Of a stretch of 29,012 nt of DNA, positions 21,021 through 29,012 are shown piece after piece. This DNA is from Daldinia sp. FL1419. Its lineage: Eukaryota > Ascomycota > Sordariomycetes > Xylariales > Hypoxylaceae. The notes under the pieces were generated by a model, which saw nothing but the letters and a program-made list of their open reading frames with translations, was not told the origin of the DNA and did no database searches. Both the position numbers and the translations under genes were made by a program. Position 1 is the stretch's first letter; each line of letters starts with the position of its first letter. The stretch is taken from NCBI GenBank assembly GCA_025201765.1, contig MU623601.1, positions 1-29,012 on the forward strand, read 5' to 3'.

Positions 21021-22838
21021 ATGATTTCAAATATGCCGGGAACTACAGTTGACCCAATTGACGCTGAAGTGACCGAGAGGGCCAGGAACGGAACGAACAG
21101 TCTTCGACCCCGTACTCCTTCACCATCAGGCTTGTCTCTTACAGAGTACAGTGCAAACCCCTCGCCGCCATCGGAGCGCAGACAAAAGGAGGTCATCCCC
21201 CAGGAGTTCCTCTTGCCTAATGGGCATCCTGATGTCAGTCTCAGTCAATTTTCTGTGTCTGCTCGTCCTAGCTTACGAATAACTGCTAATTGATTTCCTC
21301 GTCTTTAGTATCTCCGTCTAATTCTCACCTCGCGAGTATACGAAGCTTGCAAAGAGACTTCTCTTACCCACGCCACAAACCTCTCAAACAGACTCGAATG
21401 CAATGTCTTACTCAAGAGAGAAGATGAGCAGCCCGTCTTCAGCTTTAAGCTGCGTGGTGCCTATAACAAGATGGCACATCTCGACCGAAGCCAGAGCTGG
21501 AAGGGTGTTGTTGCTTGCAGTGCCGGAAATCACGCCCAGGGAGTAGCCTATTCTGCTAGACTACTAAAGATACCCGCAACCATCGTTATGCCTTCGGGCA
21601 CCCCAAGCATCAAGCACAGAAATGTCTCAAGACTGGGCGGTGCCGTGGTGCTGCATGGTGCTGACTTCGACGCTGCCAAAGAGGAATGTGCAAGACTGGA
21701 AAAGCAACACGGCCTGATCAACATACCGCCCTTCGACGACCCCTATGTCATCGCTGGGCAGGGAACCATAGGGATGGAGCTACTACGACAGACCAACATC
21801 CAAAAGCTGCAAGCTATATTTTGCTGCGTAGGTGGAGGCGGTCTCATCGCAGGCATTGGCGTTTACGTTAAGCGCATTGCACCACACGTCAAGATTATTG
21901 GAGTCGAGGCCGAAGATGCGAATGCCATGGTCCAATCTTTACGAGAAGGAAAGCGAGTCGTTCTTAAGGAAGTAGGTCTATTCGCCGATGGCGCAGCTGT
22001 CAGGACGGTCGGTGAGGAAACATTCAGAATCTGTCAAGAGGTGATTGACGAAATCGTCGAAGTGAACACCGACGAGACCTGTGCTGCTATTAAGGACGTG
22101 TTCGAAGAATCACGTTCCATCGTAGAGCCGGCAGGTGCGCTAGCTCTCGCTGGATTGAAGAAGTGGGTGTCGGCAAACCCATCCAGCAACCCGAATCGAT
22201 CCGTCATAGCTATTACGAGTGGCGCGAATATGAACTTTGATAGGTTGCGCTTCGTAGCCGAACGAGCTACTCTGGGAGAGGGTAAAGAGGCACTGCTTCA
22301 CGTTAGTATCCCAGAGAGACCGGGAGCCTTCGCCGAACTAATCGCCCACGTTATGCCACACGCTGTGACAGAATTCTCGTACCGCTATGCAACTAGTGAG
22401 GTTGCCAACATACTAGTTGGTATATCATTGACGGGCGGGTCAGCGGGTCGAGATCAAGAACTCCAGGACCTTATAGACCGAATTAACCGTGCGGGCATGA
22501 CAGCCACAGACCTGTCGGGTGACGAGCTTGCCAAATCACATATCCGTTACCTAGTTGGAGGCCGATCGGATGTTGCAGATGAAAGGTTGTACATGTTTAA
22601 CTTTCCCGAACGCCCCGGCGCTCTAGAGAAGTTCCTGAGAACCTTACGTTTGAGGTATAACATCAGCCTATTTCAGTACAGAAATGGCGGCAGCGATATA
22701 GGCAAGATCTTAACGGGTATACAATGCCCTGAATCTGAAGTGGCAGACTTGGAGAAGTCGTTTAGAAAGATCGGGTATCCCTGGGAGGACCGCACGCAAA
22801 GCTCCATTTTCAAGACATTCTTGAGAACTGAGCAGTAG
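21021..22838 (+). CDS. ILV1: Threonine dehydratase (threonine deaminase), biosynthetic
   Basis: Exons 21021-21233 and 21309-22838, 580 residues; the intron 21234-21308 (GTCAGT to CTTTAG) joins HPD to YLRLILTSRVY. The enzyme deaminates threonine to 2-oxobutanoate with pyridoxal phosphate, the first step to isoleucine, normally in mitochondria. Catalytic Lys is in SFKLRGA (about residue 118), SAGNHAQG is at about 143-149, and the phosphate loop GGGGLIAG is at about 246-253. Two ACT-like regulatory domains follow, starting HVSIPERPGAF (about 400-470) and MFNFPERPGAL (about 496-565), the layout of isoleucine-inhibited enzymes. The start is either ATG 21021 or ATG 21033, the latter with A at -3. 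The first 70 residues are low in Arg and include acidic residues, so a classical mitochondrial presequence is not evident. Confidence 0.94.
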
Positions 22839-23332
22839 TTGATTGAGAGCTATAGAGGATGCTACTAGCAAATTGACCGTTTTATGGGGTCGGGGATCGG
22901 GGATCGGGGATATGGGTGACATGGTGATATGGTGATATGGCGCGGCGATATGGGATATGATTATGATTTCCGTTAGACCAGAGAAGTCAACCGACACGCG
23001 CAAGTTATGATACCTAAGAAAAAGGATAGATTTGAATTTGACTTACAATAAAGAAGTGGAAGTGTTTTAGTTTCCATTTCGACGCAATATAGACCCCGGA
23101 CTGTGCCTTAGTTACCTAAACGTGTTACGTACATAAGAGGTTATCTCTTAGGTGAACCAATAAGGTGTGATAGATGTGATATTGCGCGCCCCACATCTTT
23201 GGATAGCGGATTTTCCATCTTTGAACCTGTATCGAAAGTACATCCCAGAACGTTTTGCATCTGCATTTGACAAATCCCAGACGCAACGATTTTAGGAGAG
23301 AGCAATTGCAATATCCAATTCTTCTCTCTAAA
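22839..23332. other. Intergenic region with short G-rich tandem repeats
   Basis: 494 bp between threonine dehydratase and bL36m. At 22889-22912 TCGGGGA repeats three times, followed by ATGGTGAT/ATATGG-type repeats to about 22960. The rest should contain the 3' end of the first gene and the bL36m promoter. No gene is seen. Confidence 0.5.
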
Positions 23333-23777
23333 ATGGCGGCTTCTTCTCTAATATCGTCGCTCAGGGCTCTGTCCCTTCGCGCGGCACGAATACCGGCGAC
23401 CCGACAGGTTCTACGAGAACATCAGCCCACCCGCAGCATCTCCCAAGCCGTTCTCGCTCCGCAAACGACCGCAAGGCCCACGACGACAGTAATGAACGCA
23501 ACGAAGGCGATACAGGCGGTTACGCAACAGCAGACGAGGGGGATGAAGGTTCATAGTTCAGTCAAGAAGCGGTGCGAACACTGCAAGGTTAGTCATGACC
23601 AAGGCATACGACGCATTTTCCACGGACGACCATATGTTCCTAAAGACATGGGTCTCGACTAATATTTACTAACATGAGCTGCGATAGGTCGTAAGGCGAA
23701 AGGCCGGAAAGCGACACCGCGGCTATCTCTACATCATCTGCAGCGCAAACCCAAGACATAAGCAACGACAAGGTTAA
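23333..23777 (+). CDS. RTC6: Mitochondrial large-subunit ribosomal protein bL36m
   Basis: Exons 23333-23587 and 23688-23777, 114 residues. The intron begins GTTAGT, has a perfect TACTAAC branch site at 23667-23673 and ends GATAG. The C-terminal 45 residues are the bacterial-type L36 domain: MKVHSSVKKRCEHCK, then VVRRKAGKRHRGYLYIICS, then PRHKQRQG. Zinc ligands are Cys81, Cys84, Cys103 and His109; the intron falls right after the first Cys pair. The preceding 70 residues are rich in Arg, Ser, Ala and Thr and lack acidic residues apart from Glu29, as in a mitochondrial presequence. The yeast orthologue is called RTC6, by coincidence another hit of the telomere-capping screen that named RTC5. 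A model without the intron would read through into 23662 and lose half the zinc site. Confidence 0.93.
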
Positions 23778-24033
23778 CGAAATCAACACTTAGGCCCTAT
23801 AGAGAGACCGGAAAGGGAATTGGCGACGAAGGTGCAATACTTCGAGAGGTTCTAAAACTTACGCCCATTACAAACGACCGAAGATGTGTACGGTATTATG
23901 CACTCGATAGACTGGGGAGGGTACCCTTATAAAGCCAGCGTCAAATCGAAACTTGGGCTAGCCAACACTAGCGACGACGCTTCACGTCCACATATCGAAG
24001 AGGCTGCGATAGACAGAATTATGTACTATGATT
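23778..24033. other. Convergent 3' region of bL36m and LYRM2
   Basis: 256 bp between two facing stop codons, normal composition, no further gene seen. A GTG-initiated 77-codon frame from 23886 runs across it into the antisense of LYRM2 and is not supported. Confidence 0.4.
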
Positions 24034-24427
24034 TTACATGCCTCCAATATACCTCTCCATGCTCTCCCATTCCGTCTTGCCGGTCGATAACAGATAGCGT
24101 ATATGATTTATATCCGTGACGTTGCGATGCCGCTCAAACTCCCCACGCGCAAAGTTACGTGTCTCGTCACGAGTCGTCGGGTCGCTGATTTGCCTCGTAT
24201 CACGAATTATAGTGCGATAAAGGGACAGGGCGCGCGAACGTAAGAGAAACTATGTGGATATTTATATCAGCTTCAAGAACATGAAAACGTATATAAATCT
24301 AAGATGATAAAAATACACATACATGATCTAAACTTAGGGCTGCACCTAGCCGCCCCTTTGAACTAGTCGCATAGTTTCGAGCGGCAACGATGGAGCGTAG
24401 ACTCGATCTACCCTGAATGAGGCGCAT
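24034..24427 (-). CDS. LYRM2: LYR motif-containing protein, LYRM2-like
   Basis: Two short exons on the - strand, 24427-24323 and 24249-24034, give 106 residues; the intron 24322-24250 (GTATGT, GCTGAT, CATAG) is in phase 0 and joins SLDH to FLLRSRALSLYR. The LYR motif is at residues 45-47 and is followed by TIIRDTRQISDP, then ETRNFARGEFERHRNV and IRYLLSTGKTEWESM, the pattern of LYRM2 proteins. The first 30 residues (MRLIQGRSSLRSIVAARNY) are Arg/Ser-rich with no acidic residue until Asp34, so mitochondrial import is expected. LYR proteins bind the mitochondrial acyl carrier protein; human LYRM2 is linked to complex I assembly. That role here is inferred from family. Each exon is too short to stand out as an open frame. 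It is divergent from NAT4. Confidence 0.88.
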
Positions 24428-24769
24428 GGAGAGGATACTCGGATATTAAGAATCGACAGTGAACATAAAATTCCAATATAATGCATCGCTAACTTATTAC
24501 AGAAATTATTATGCAATTAAGCTTCCTGCGTCCGAGACCGCGATAAGAGATAAGAGATACCCTTACGATTCTTAGAGGAGCAACTTACATAAGCAGGTAG
24601 GTACATGTACGGTACACTACTAGCCAACATCTACAAGAACTACGATTGAAACAGGTACAGGTACCTACCAAGGTATGTAGGAGAATATTGTACATACTTT
24701 GTAATTGCTACTAATTCCTATCATATGTCTTCGCAGCTTTGACCGACCGTAACAACGTTTGAGATTAGG
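24428..24769. promoter_or_regulatory. Divergent promoter between LYRM2 and NAT4
   Basis: 342 bp. It contains several CAGGTAGGTAC/GGTACCTACC motifs (24593-24605 and 24654-24682), including the near-palindrome CAGGTACCTACC. No clear TATA box is placed and no gene is seen. Confidence 0.4.
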
Positions 24770-25578
24770 ATGAAGGGCCTCAAGCAGAGTGTTAAGCGCA
24801 GACGTGCCGCCACAAATCCCATCGAAAGAACAAACCGGAAGGATGACGATACTTTTATAAAAGAACATTTATGTCCTAGGTAAAGTTCTATATATAATCA
24901 TCAAGGTCTAATTCTTAAGGAAAAAAAATTAATACAGTCATTAACATATTATACGCATACCAGTACGCCTACGTGGACCGAGTGGATCAATCCAAAGACT
25001 CAAGACAAGTTCTCACTCAGTCTTATCAGCTCAGGCAACTTGAACGATGAGGACCTCGATGCGTGCTTCAAGCTAGTGGAAGAGACTAGCCGGAACGATT
25101 ATGAAGCCTCGTCAACTGGGTGGAAGCCAGGTAAAAAGCTCGACGAGATGAAATCCGCCGGGTTAAGGTACATCTTAGTAAAGGATATCGTCGGAAGCAT
25201 TCGTGGCTTTACGTCCTTAATGCCAACATACGAAGAAGGGGAACCTGTCGTATACTGCTACGAGATCCATCTCAAACCAGAGCTGCAAGGGTATAGTAAC
25301 AAGCAGTCGGTGCTCCCCGTCATATCGATAGCTTATATTATTGCAGGACTGGTCTAGGCAGGCAGCTGATTGGGTTCTTAGAGAGTGTTGCTGTTAATAC
25401 ACCTCCCATCGAGAAGGTCATGCTTACTTGTTTTCTAAGCAACCAGCGAGCCTTTGCTTTCTATGAGAAATTAGGATTCGGAAAAGACGAGATATCACCA
25501 GAGCCTCGGAAGCTACGGTTTGGTAAAGAGTTTATTCCCGATTATGTTATCATGAGTAAAGTCGTTAGCGGGAGGTAA
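24770..25578 (+). CDS. NAT4: N-alpha-acetyltransferase 40 / NatD, histone H4 and H2A specific
   Basis: Three exons, 24770-24879, 24964-25290 and 25347-25578, 222 residues. Intron 1 (24880-24963, GTAAAG to CCAG) splits a Ser codon; intron 2 (25291-25346, GTATAG to TGCAG) splits the Gly codon in LQGTGLG. NatD acetylates the N-terminal Ser of histones H4 and H2A. Family marks in order: RRRAATNPIERTN, YEASSTGWKP (83-92), MPTYEEGEPVVYCYEIHLKP (123-142, with the core Glu), the acetyl-CoA loop QGTGLG (145-150), VMLTCFLSNQRAFAFYEKLG, and SPEPRKL with PDYVIMSK at the end. The length is near the family norm. The mid exon alone would look like a truncated protein ending at 25357 because intron 2 is readable. 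Confidence 0.92.
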
Positions 25579-26702
25579 TGCGGTTAAACACAAAGGTAGC
25601 ACGAGAATATGGTCAACGTAGAGTTACGTCGTTGAGAATGTTCTAAGCTAACTAGCTAACGTATTCTTATAGTTTCCGTTCGGGTTGTAATCTGATAAGA
25701 GTTTTTCTAATAACTTATTTTTAAAGAAAAGCCTCTAGACTGGCATTATATTCGTGTACGTTTGCGAGCATCGTGAAAACTAATTCATAGTACTGACACG
25801 ACTATCAGTACGCACAGGATGATATAATCATTCAATTCCCGATCGGCTGTTGCATGTAATATGTAGGGTGATATCACGCTCATATGCGAATACGATACCG
25901 GGTAACCCAATATACACCATGTCCAGCCAACCTGCCAACCCGGCGTTACCCAAAAGAAGCGGAATATCTAGTAGCTACCTCTTATTAAATCCGCCAAAAT
26001 CGGAATAGGTCTTACAAGTTACAACAGGATAATTTCACCCCGCTTCCTTCACGTTTACATCATAATGACTTGCTCGAGAGCCGCACTACGGTGAGGGGAT
26101 CAGATCGACCAATAGCATCGTCGAATTCGCCGGAGCTTGTCGTTCGCGCCAGGCGCTAATGAGCAAGGAAAGGGAATAGTTTAACTGCATATCAAGAATT
26201 AAAAATGTTACCACCTCGGCATAACGTCTAGGTTAAGCACTATCTAGTGTACGCTTCTAAACTAATAGTAAAGATGGCAAGATGGTATGGCAGAAATGTC
26301 TCCATCCTTGAAGAATCTTGAGCAAGGATGAGCTCAGACTAACAGATGCCATCCCAGCCCTCTTAGTTTACAATGAGTCCAGGCACACTTTAGTACGGTA
26401 CCATATCAGATTACATTTTCGCTGCCCATGGCGTCATTGTTCGTCGTCTATCTTATGTAGGTAGATATTGCGGAAATCGAGATGGCCGTCCTTAGTACTT
26501 GAAGTCGACCCCCCCCCTTTTTCCGCTTTCTCACGACTTATGTTTTACATCGTCCCTTTTTAGTTCCCGCGTACGTAAAACTATAAATTAGCCTACGCCA
26601 CGCACCCGACGGCGAGGTTCATCCTAGTATCAGCTGTTGAGACTTAGGAAGAGTCCCAGGAACGTCTAAGGAAAATACTAGAGGCCAAATTTATACTCCA
26701 TC
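25579..26702. other. Long intergenic region before the membrane-protein gene
   Basis: 1.1 kb with no gene that I can support. It holds a CCAAT box at 26110-26114, an 8-bp inverted repeat CATCCTTG/CAAGGATG (26303-26310 and 26323-26330) within a larger GATGGCA/TGCCATC arrangement, a run of nine or so C at about 26509-26518, and TATAAA at 26582-26587, 116 bp before the next ATG. The TATA box is a plausible core promoter for the gene at 26703. Confidence 0.45.
26582..26587 (+). promoter_or_regulatory. TATA box candidate
   Basis: TATAAA at 116-121 bp before the start codon at 26703, a usual distance for a filamentous fungus. No other gene start lies nearby on this strand. Confidence 0.4.
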
Positions 26703-27269
26703 ATGGCCCCCTTTTTACCCGTACCCGCCCCAGACGGCTCTTCTGTCGGTCGCGTCTTTGCCCGTGAGCTCGAACACATAAACCCGACAAGGACTCTTCC
26801 AGCGGTCATCTCCAAGGCCCTCAGCGCCCGCCAACAGGGCACTACGACGGTCATCGCGCAAAGCGACGGCGAGTCGACGCAGACACTTTCTGGCGGCGCT
26901 ATCGCGGGCATCGTCATCGGGTCCATCGCCGGATTTCTCATTTTATTATGGATCATCCGGTCGTGCGTCAACTATCGCAACCCAGGAGCGTGGGGCACAA
27001 CCTTTGAGCCGGATCACGAGAAGCCGGTGTCGTCGCATCGACATCACAGTTCTACAAGGTACCCCCGGGAGACGCACGGCCATAGATCACGCTCGCGTCA
27101 TTCTCATCGAAGCTCTCGTCGCCCGTCGGTTGTTAGTGTAACTAGGCCGGTGTACGTCGAGCAACCCAGAGGAAGGAGCCCAAGAGCTCCACCCGCAGCG
27201 TACTATTCAGACGGGAGGGACTATCGCAGATCGAGTGATGGAAGGAGACACTCTCGAGGCTATTATTGA
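26703..27269 (+). CDS. Single-pass membrane protein with Arg/Ser/His-rich tail, unknown function
   Basis: A single exon of 188 residues from an ATG in the context CATCATGG. No signal peptide is apparent. Residues 1-62 are polar. Residues 63-88 (SGGAIAGIVIGSIAGFLILL and the next six) form one transmembrane helix with the small-residue GxxxG spacing seen in many fungal single-pass proteins of the Mid2/WSC type. After it come Cys88 and a basic tail: HRHHSSTRYPRE, then repeated RSRSRHSHRSSRR (residues 127-140), and a Tyr/Arg-rich end (PPAAYYSDGRDYRRSSDGRR). The layout suggests a short outside and a basic cytoplasmic tail. I do not recognise a named family; similar short proteins are annotated as hypothetical in Sordariomycetes. 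An AATAAA lies at 27487-27492. Confidence 0.75.
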   Translation: MAPFLPVPAPDGSSVGRVFARELEHINPTRTLPAVISKALSARQQGTTTVIAQSDGESTQTLSGGAIAGIVIGSIAGFLILLWIIRSCVNYRNPGAWGTTFEPDHEKPVSSHRHHSSTRYPRETHGHRSRSRHSHRSSRRPSVVSVTRPVYVEQPRGRSPRAPPAAYYSDGRDYRRSSDGRRHSRGYY

Positions 27270-27624
27270 AGTGTTCAGCACGAGGAGGAGACTACGTATG
27301 GCGGTAGAGTGATCTAGGGGCTGGTGGCCGATGAATGACGGCTAGAGTATACGACTTCTTGCTTGGTAACAAGACGGCTGGGGCTTGGAAATATCCATGG
27401 ACGAAAGGATTTCGGATATTATGTACCATTTTACGAACAGGTTTATGACTGTCATGACATGCATGTGTATATATGAGCCATTGTATAATAAAAAAAACAT
27501 AATTCATAAAACAGGCGATACAGCATTTGAATATGATGGCCCGGCATATAATAATTACTCTTCAACCCATTAGGGGTACTCCCAAGTACCAAAGAATTGG
27601 TCCATAATTCAAGGGACAGCCACC
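27270..27624. other. Convergent 3' region
   Basis: 355 bp between the stop codons of the membrane-protein gene and the 2EXR/DUF7730 gene. AATAAA at 27487-27492 followed by A-rich sequence could be a polyadenylation signal for the + strand gene. The small frames here are not supported. Confidence 0.4.
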
Positions 27625-28707
27625 TCACCTAGGCTCGTTCGTTACTCTCCCCTTCAAGGCTTTATACTCTTCCTCATCCCACGACCCCAACTTCTCATAC
27701 TGTGGTGTCCACGCCGCCCAATTCCCGTACGGCCTCCTCGCAAACGGCACATATGCCGACGCCTTCAACACAAACCTGTCCAATCCTTGAAACTGACCCA
27801 ACAAGTCGTCCCCCGTCAGCCACTTCCAAAACTTCCCCGACTGCTTCGGTTGTCCCCACGTCACCGCTATCTCGACATCCAGTTGCTCGACATTCGGCAT
27901 CGACTCCCGCAACAATCGAATAGTATCTTTGATACTCTTCCTCTGCAAGGAAGACGTCCACGACGAAGCCGATATGATTAACGCAACGTGTAAGAACCGC
28001 ACCCGACTCATGCCCTCCGGACTCGCGTTCCGACAAAAGTACCGCGCCATCTCCACGCCAAACAGCGAAACCGTATGTTCCGCATACAGCAAATCCAACG
28101 CCTCGCCATACACCACCCTACCCGCGCGCATCAAGTCCGTAAAATGCACGCATCCCTCTGCCCGATACCGTGTTAGGGTGAAGTAATACGTATCCCCGCA
28201 GATAAGCTGCGATATGCAGCCGTATACAACACACCCAGCCCGCGGCGGTGCGACGACCTGACGCATCGGCGAACCACCTAGACCGATAGTCAACCGCAAA
28301 GTCTGGCTCGGCTCATCCACCTCATCTCGGATGCCCTGCATAGGAGCCCACGTCTCCGGCCGGGGTCCACGAACAGAGTACGTAGGACGGACCTGGATAA
28401 TTGCAGGGCCAGCCATAACCAGGCGATAAATCATGAGGCGTATTTCAGGCGGGAGATTCAAGAAAGATGTCTTAGCCCGTTCTTCCTTTTCGTTTCCGTT
28501 GCTAGGTGCAGCCGGAACCACAGCCAAGGGCTCTGATTTGGGCCTCTTGCGCGTCTTGACCCGGTGCTTGGCCTGAGCCCGAGATACAAAGTCCACCGTC
28601 TCCTCGACAGCGTGAAGCGTGTATTTAAGACAGTAGTAGACTGCTGCGCAAGGGAGGAGGCATACTATGAAGAACGCTTTGCGCTTGGTGGCTACAGCGC
28701 TGCTCAT
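27625..28707 (-). CDS. 2EXR/DUF7730-type protein with N-terminal membrane segment
   Basis: Single exon, 360 residues, ATG at 28707. Residues 11-31 (AFFIVCLLPCAAVYYCLKYT) are hydrophobic, a likely signal anchor, followed by a basic linker (KTRKRPK). At 82-98 FLNLPPEIRLMIYRLVM is the F-box-like start motif typical of the large fungal 2EXR/DUF7730 family. At 191-217 DLMRAGRVVYGEALDLLYAE matches the later family block (LL-TCR-IY-EA--LLY--N). Residues 234-285 look like the FLHVALII and PNVEQLDVEI strands of the same fold. These proteins are numerous and mostly uncharacterised; F-box-like interaction has been proposed. A membrane anchor before the motif is less usual. Function unknown. Confidence 0.85.
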   Translation of the reverse strand: MSSAVATKRKAFFIVCLLPCAAVYYCLKYTLHAVEETVDFVSRAQAKHRVKTRKRPKSEPLAVVPAAPSNGNEKEERAKTSFLNLPPEIRLMIYRLVMAGPAIIQVRPTYSVRGPRPETWAPMQGIRDEVDEPSQTLRLTIGLGGSPMRQVVAPPRAGCVVYGCISQLICGDTYYFTLTRYRAEGCVHFTDLMRAGRVVYGEALDLLYAEHTVSLFGVEMARYFCRNASPEGMSRVRFLHVALIISASSWTSSLQRKSIKDTIRLLRESMPNVEQLDVEIAVTWGQPKQSGKFWKWLTGDDLLGQFQGLDRFVLKASAYVPFARRPYGNWAAWTPQYEKLGSWDEEEYKALKGRVTNEPR

Positions 28708-28935
28708 GGTGCCGGGTTGAGACTCCAGACCTCTTTGCGTAAAATTTTTTTTCTCTTCCTTATTTTGTGAATATGCACAAGATGAGAATTAGCAGACGAC
28801 TTGCTTCAGAGAGGAAATATATAAGTAACGGTTGGTTATGTCGAAATATGCTAAGTGTATGTCCGGAAGTTTAAAGTGGGAGGTTCATACACACGCCTAG
28901 GTCAACAGGGGTCATGATCCCTCTACATTCTAGGA
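28708..28935. promoter_or_regulatory. Upstream region of the 2EXR/DUF7730 gene
   Basis: 228 bp. Read on the - strand it has an A/T-rich TATATA-like stretch at about 28817-28825, some 110 bp before the start, and an A-run (TTTTTTTT on the + strand at 28745-28752). No gene is seen. Confidence 0.35.
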
Positions 28936-29012
28936 GGGGGGGGGGGGGGGGGGCGCCGGGGGGGCGCGGCGCGGGGGGGGGGGGGGGCGGGGGGGGGGGG
29001 CGGGGGGCTGGG
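28936..29012. repeat. G-homopolymer tail, probable artefact
   Basis: Of the last 77 bases, 66 are G, beginning with a run of 18 G; the exceptions are ten C and one T. It starts abruptly after TCTAGGA. It does not resemble the fungal telomere repeat TTAGGG. It looks like no-signal G calling or a collapsed contig end rather than genomic sequence. Confidence 0.7.

Noticed and set aside
23886..24119. 77-codon + frame after bL36m
   Set aside because: It starts at GTG and overlaps the 3' exon of the LYRM2 gene on the opposite strand, which has strong family similarity.
25919..26008. 29-codon frame starting MSSQPANPALPKRSG
   Set aside because: Short, with no similarity that I recognise and no convincing splice partner; more likely chance in the intergenic region.
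27702..28186. Small + frames opposite the 2EXR/DUF7730 gene
   Set aside because: They are antisense shadows of a 360-codon gene with recognisable family motifs.
28936..29012. Telomere end
   Set aside because: No TTAGGG/CCCTAA units; it is an almost pure G run.

Overview
The window is nuclear DNA of a filamentous ascomycete (Pezizomycotina, probably Sordariomycetes). Evidence: short phase-conserving introns of 56-84 nt with GT/AG ends and TACTGAC/TACTAAC-type branch sites; fungal gene families (RTC5, RCF1, bL36m, LYRM2, NatD/NAT4, 2EXR/DUF7730); and a 16 kb A+T-rich block carrying the signature of repeat-induced point mutation (RIP), in which differences between repeat copies are nearly all C/T or G/A.

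Layout. 1-764: ordinary-composition DNA with no recognisable gene. 765-17028: one dead Ty3/Gypsy LTR retrotransposon on the + strand, with 210-bp LTRs at 765-974 and 16819-17028, an ATAC duplication on both sides and a purine tract before the 3' LTR. It has been split by three later insertions: a 2.4 kb repeat of unknown type (3869-6262) placed directly after the reverse transcriptase active-site motif, a complete Ty1/Copia-type element on the - strand (7254-13450, target duplication ATTGC/ATTAC), and a second 2.1 kb copy of the unknown repeat (13607-15670). Degenerate RT, RNase H and integrase of the Gypsy element, and protease, integrase and RT of the Copia element, can still be read through RIP stop codons. 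The unknown repeat carries about 9-12 irregular tandem units of about 120-170 bp and a 13-bp inverted repeat.

17380-28707: gene-rich DNA with eight genes: RTC5 (+), RCF1 (-), threonine dehydratase (+), mitochondrial ribosomal protein bL36m (+), a LYRM2-like LYR protein (-), histone N-acetyltransferase NAT4 (+), an unnamed single-pass membrane protein (+) and a 2EXR/DUF7730 protein with an N-terminal membrane segment (-). Six of the eight have introns that I placed by splice sites and reading frame; the LYRM2 gene is made of two short exons and is easily missed. 28936-29012 is a G homopolymer-like tail, probably an assembly or sequencing artefact at a contig end.

Four consecutive genes (RCF1, threonine dehydratase, bL36m, LYRM2) serve mitochondria: respiratory supercomplex assembly, isoleucine synthesis, mitochondrial translation and complex I-type LYR function. 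RCF1 and threonine dehydratase share a 687-bp divergent promoter holding three GATAAG sites. No wholly new system is evident among the genes; the least explained object is the tandem-unit repeat present twice inside the RIP island.
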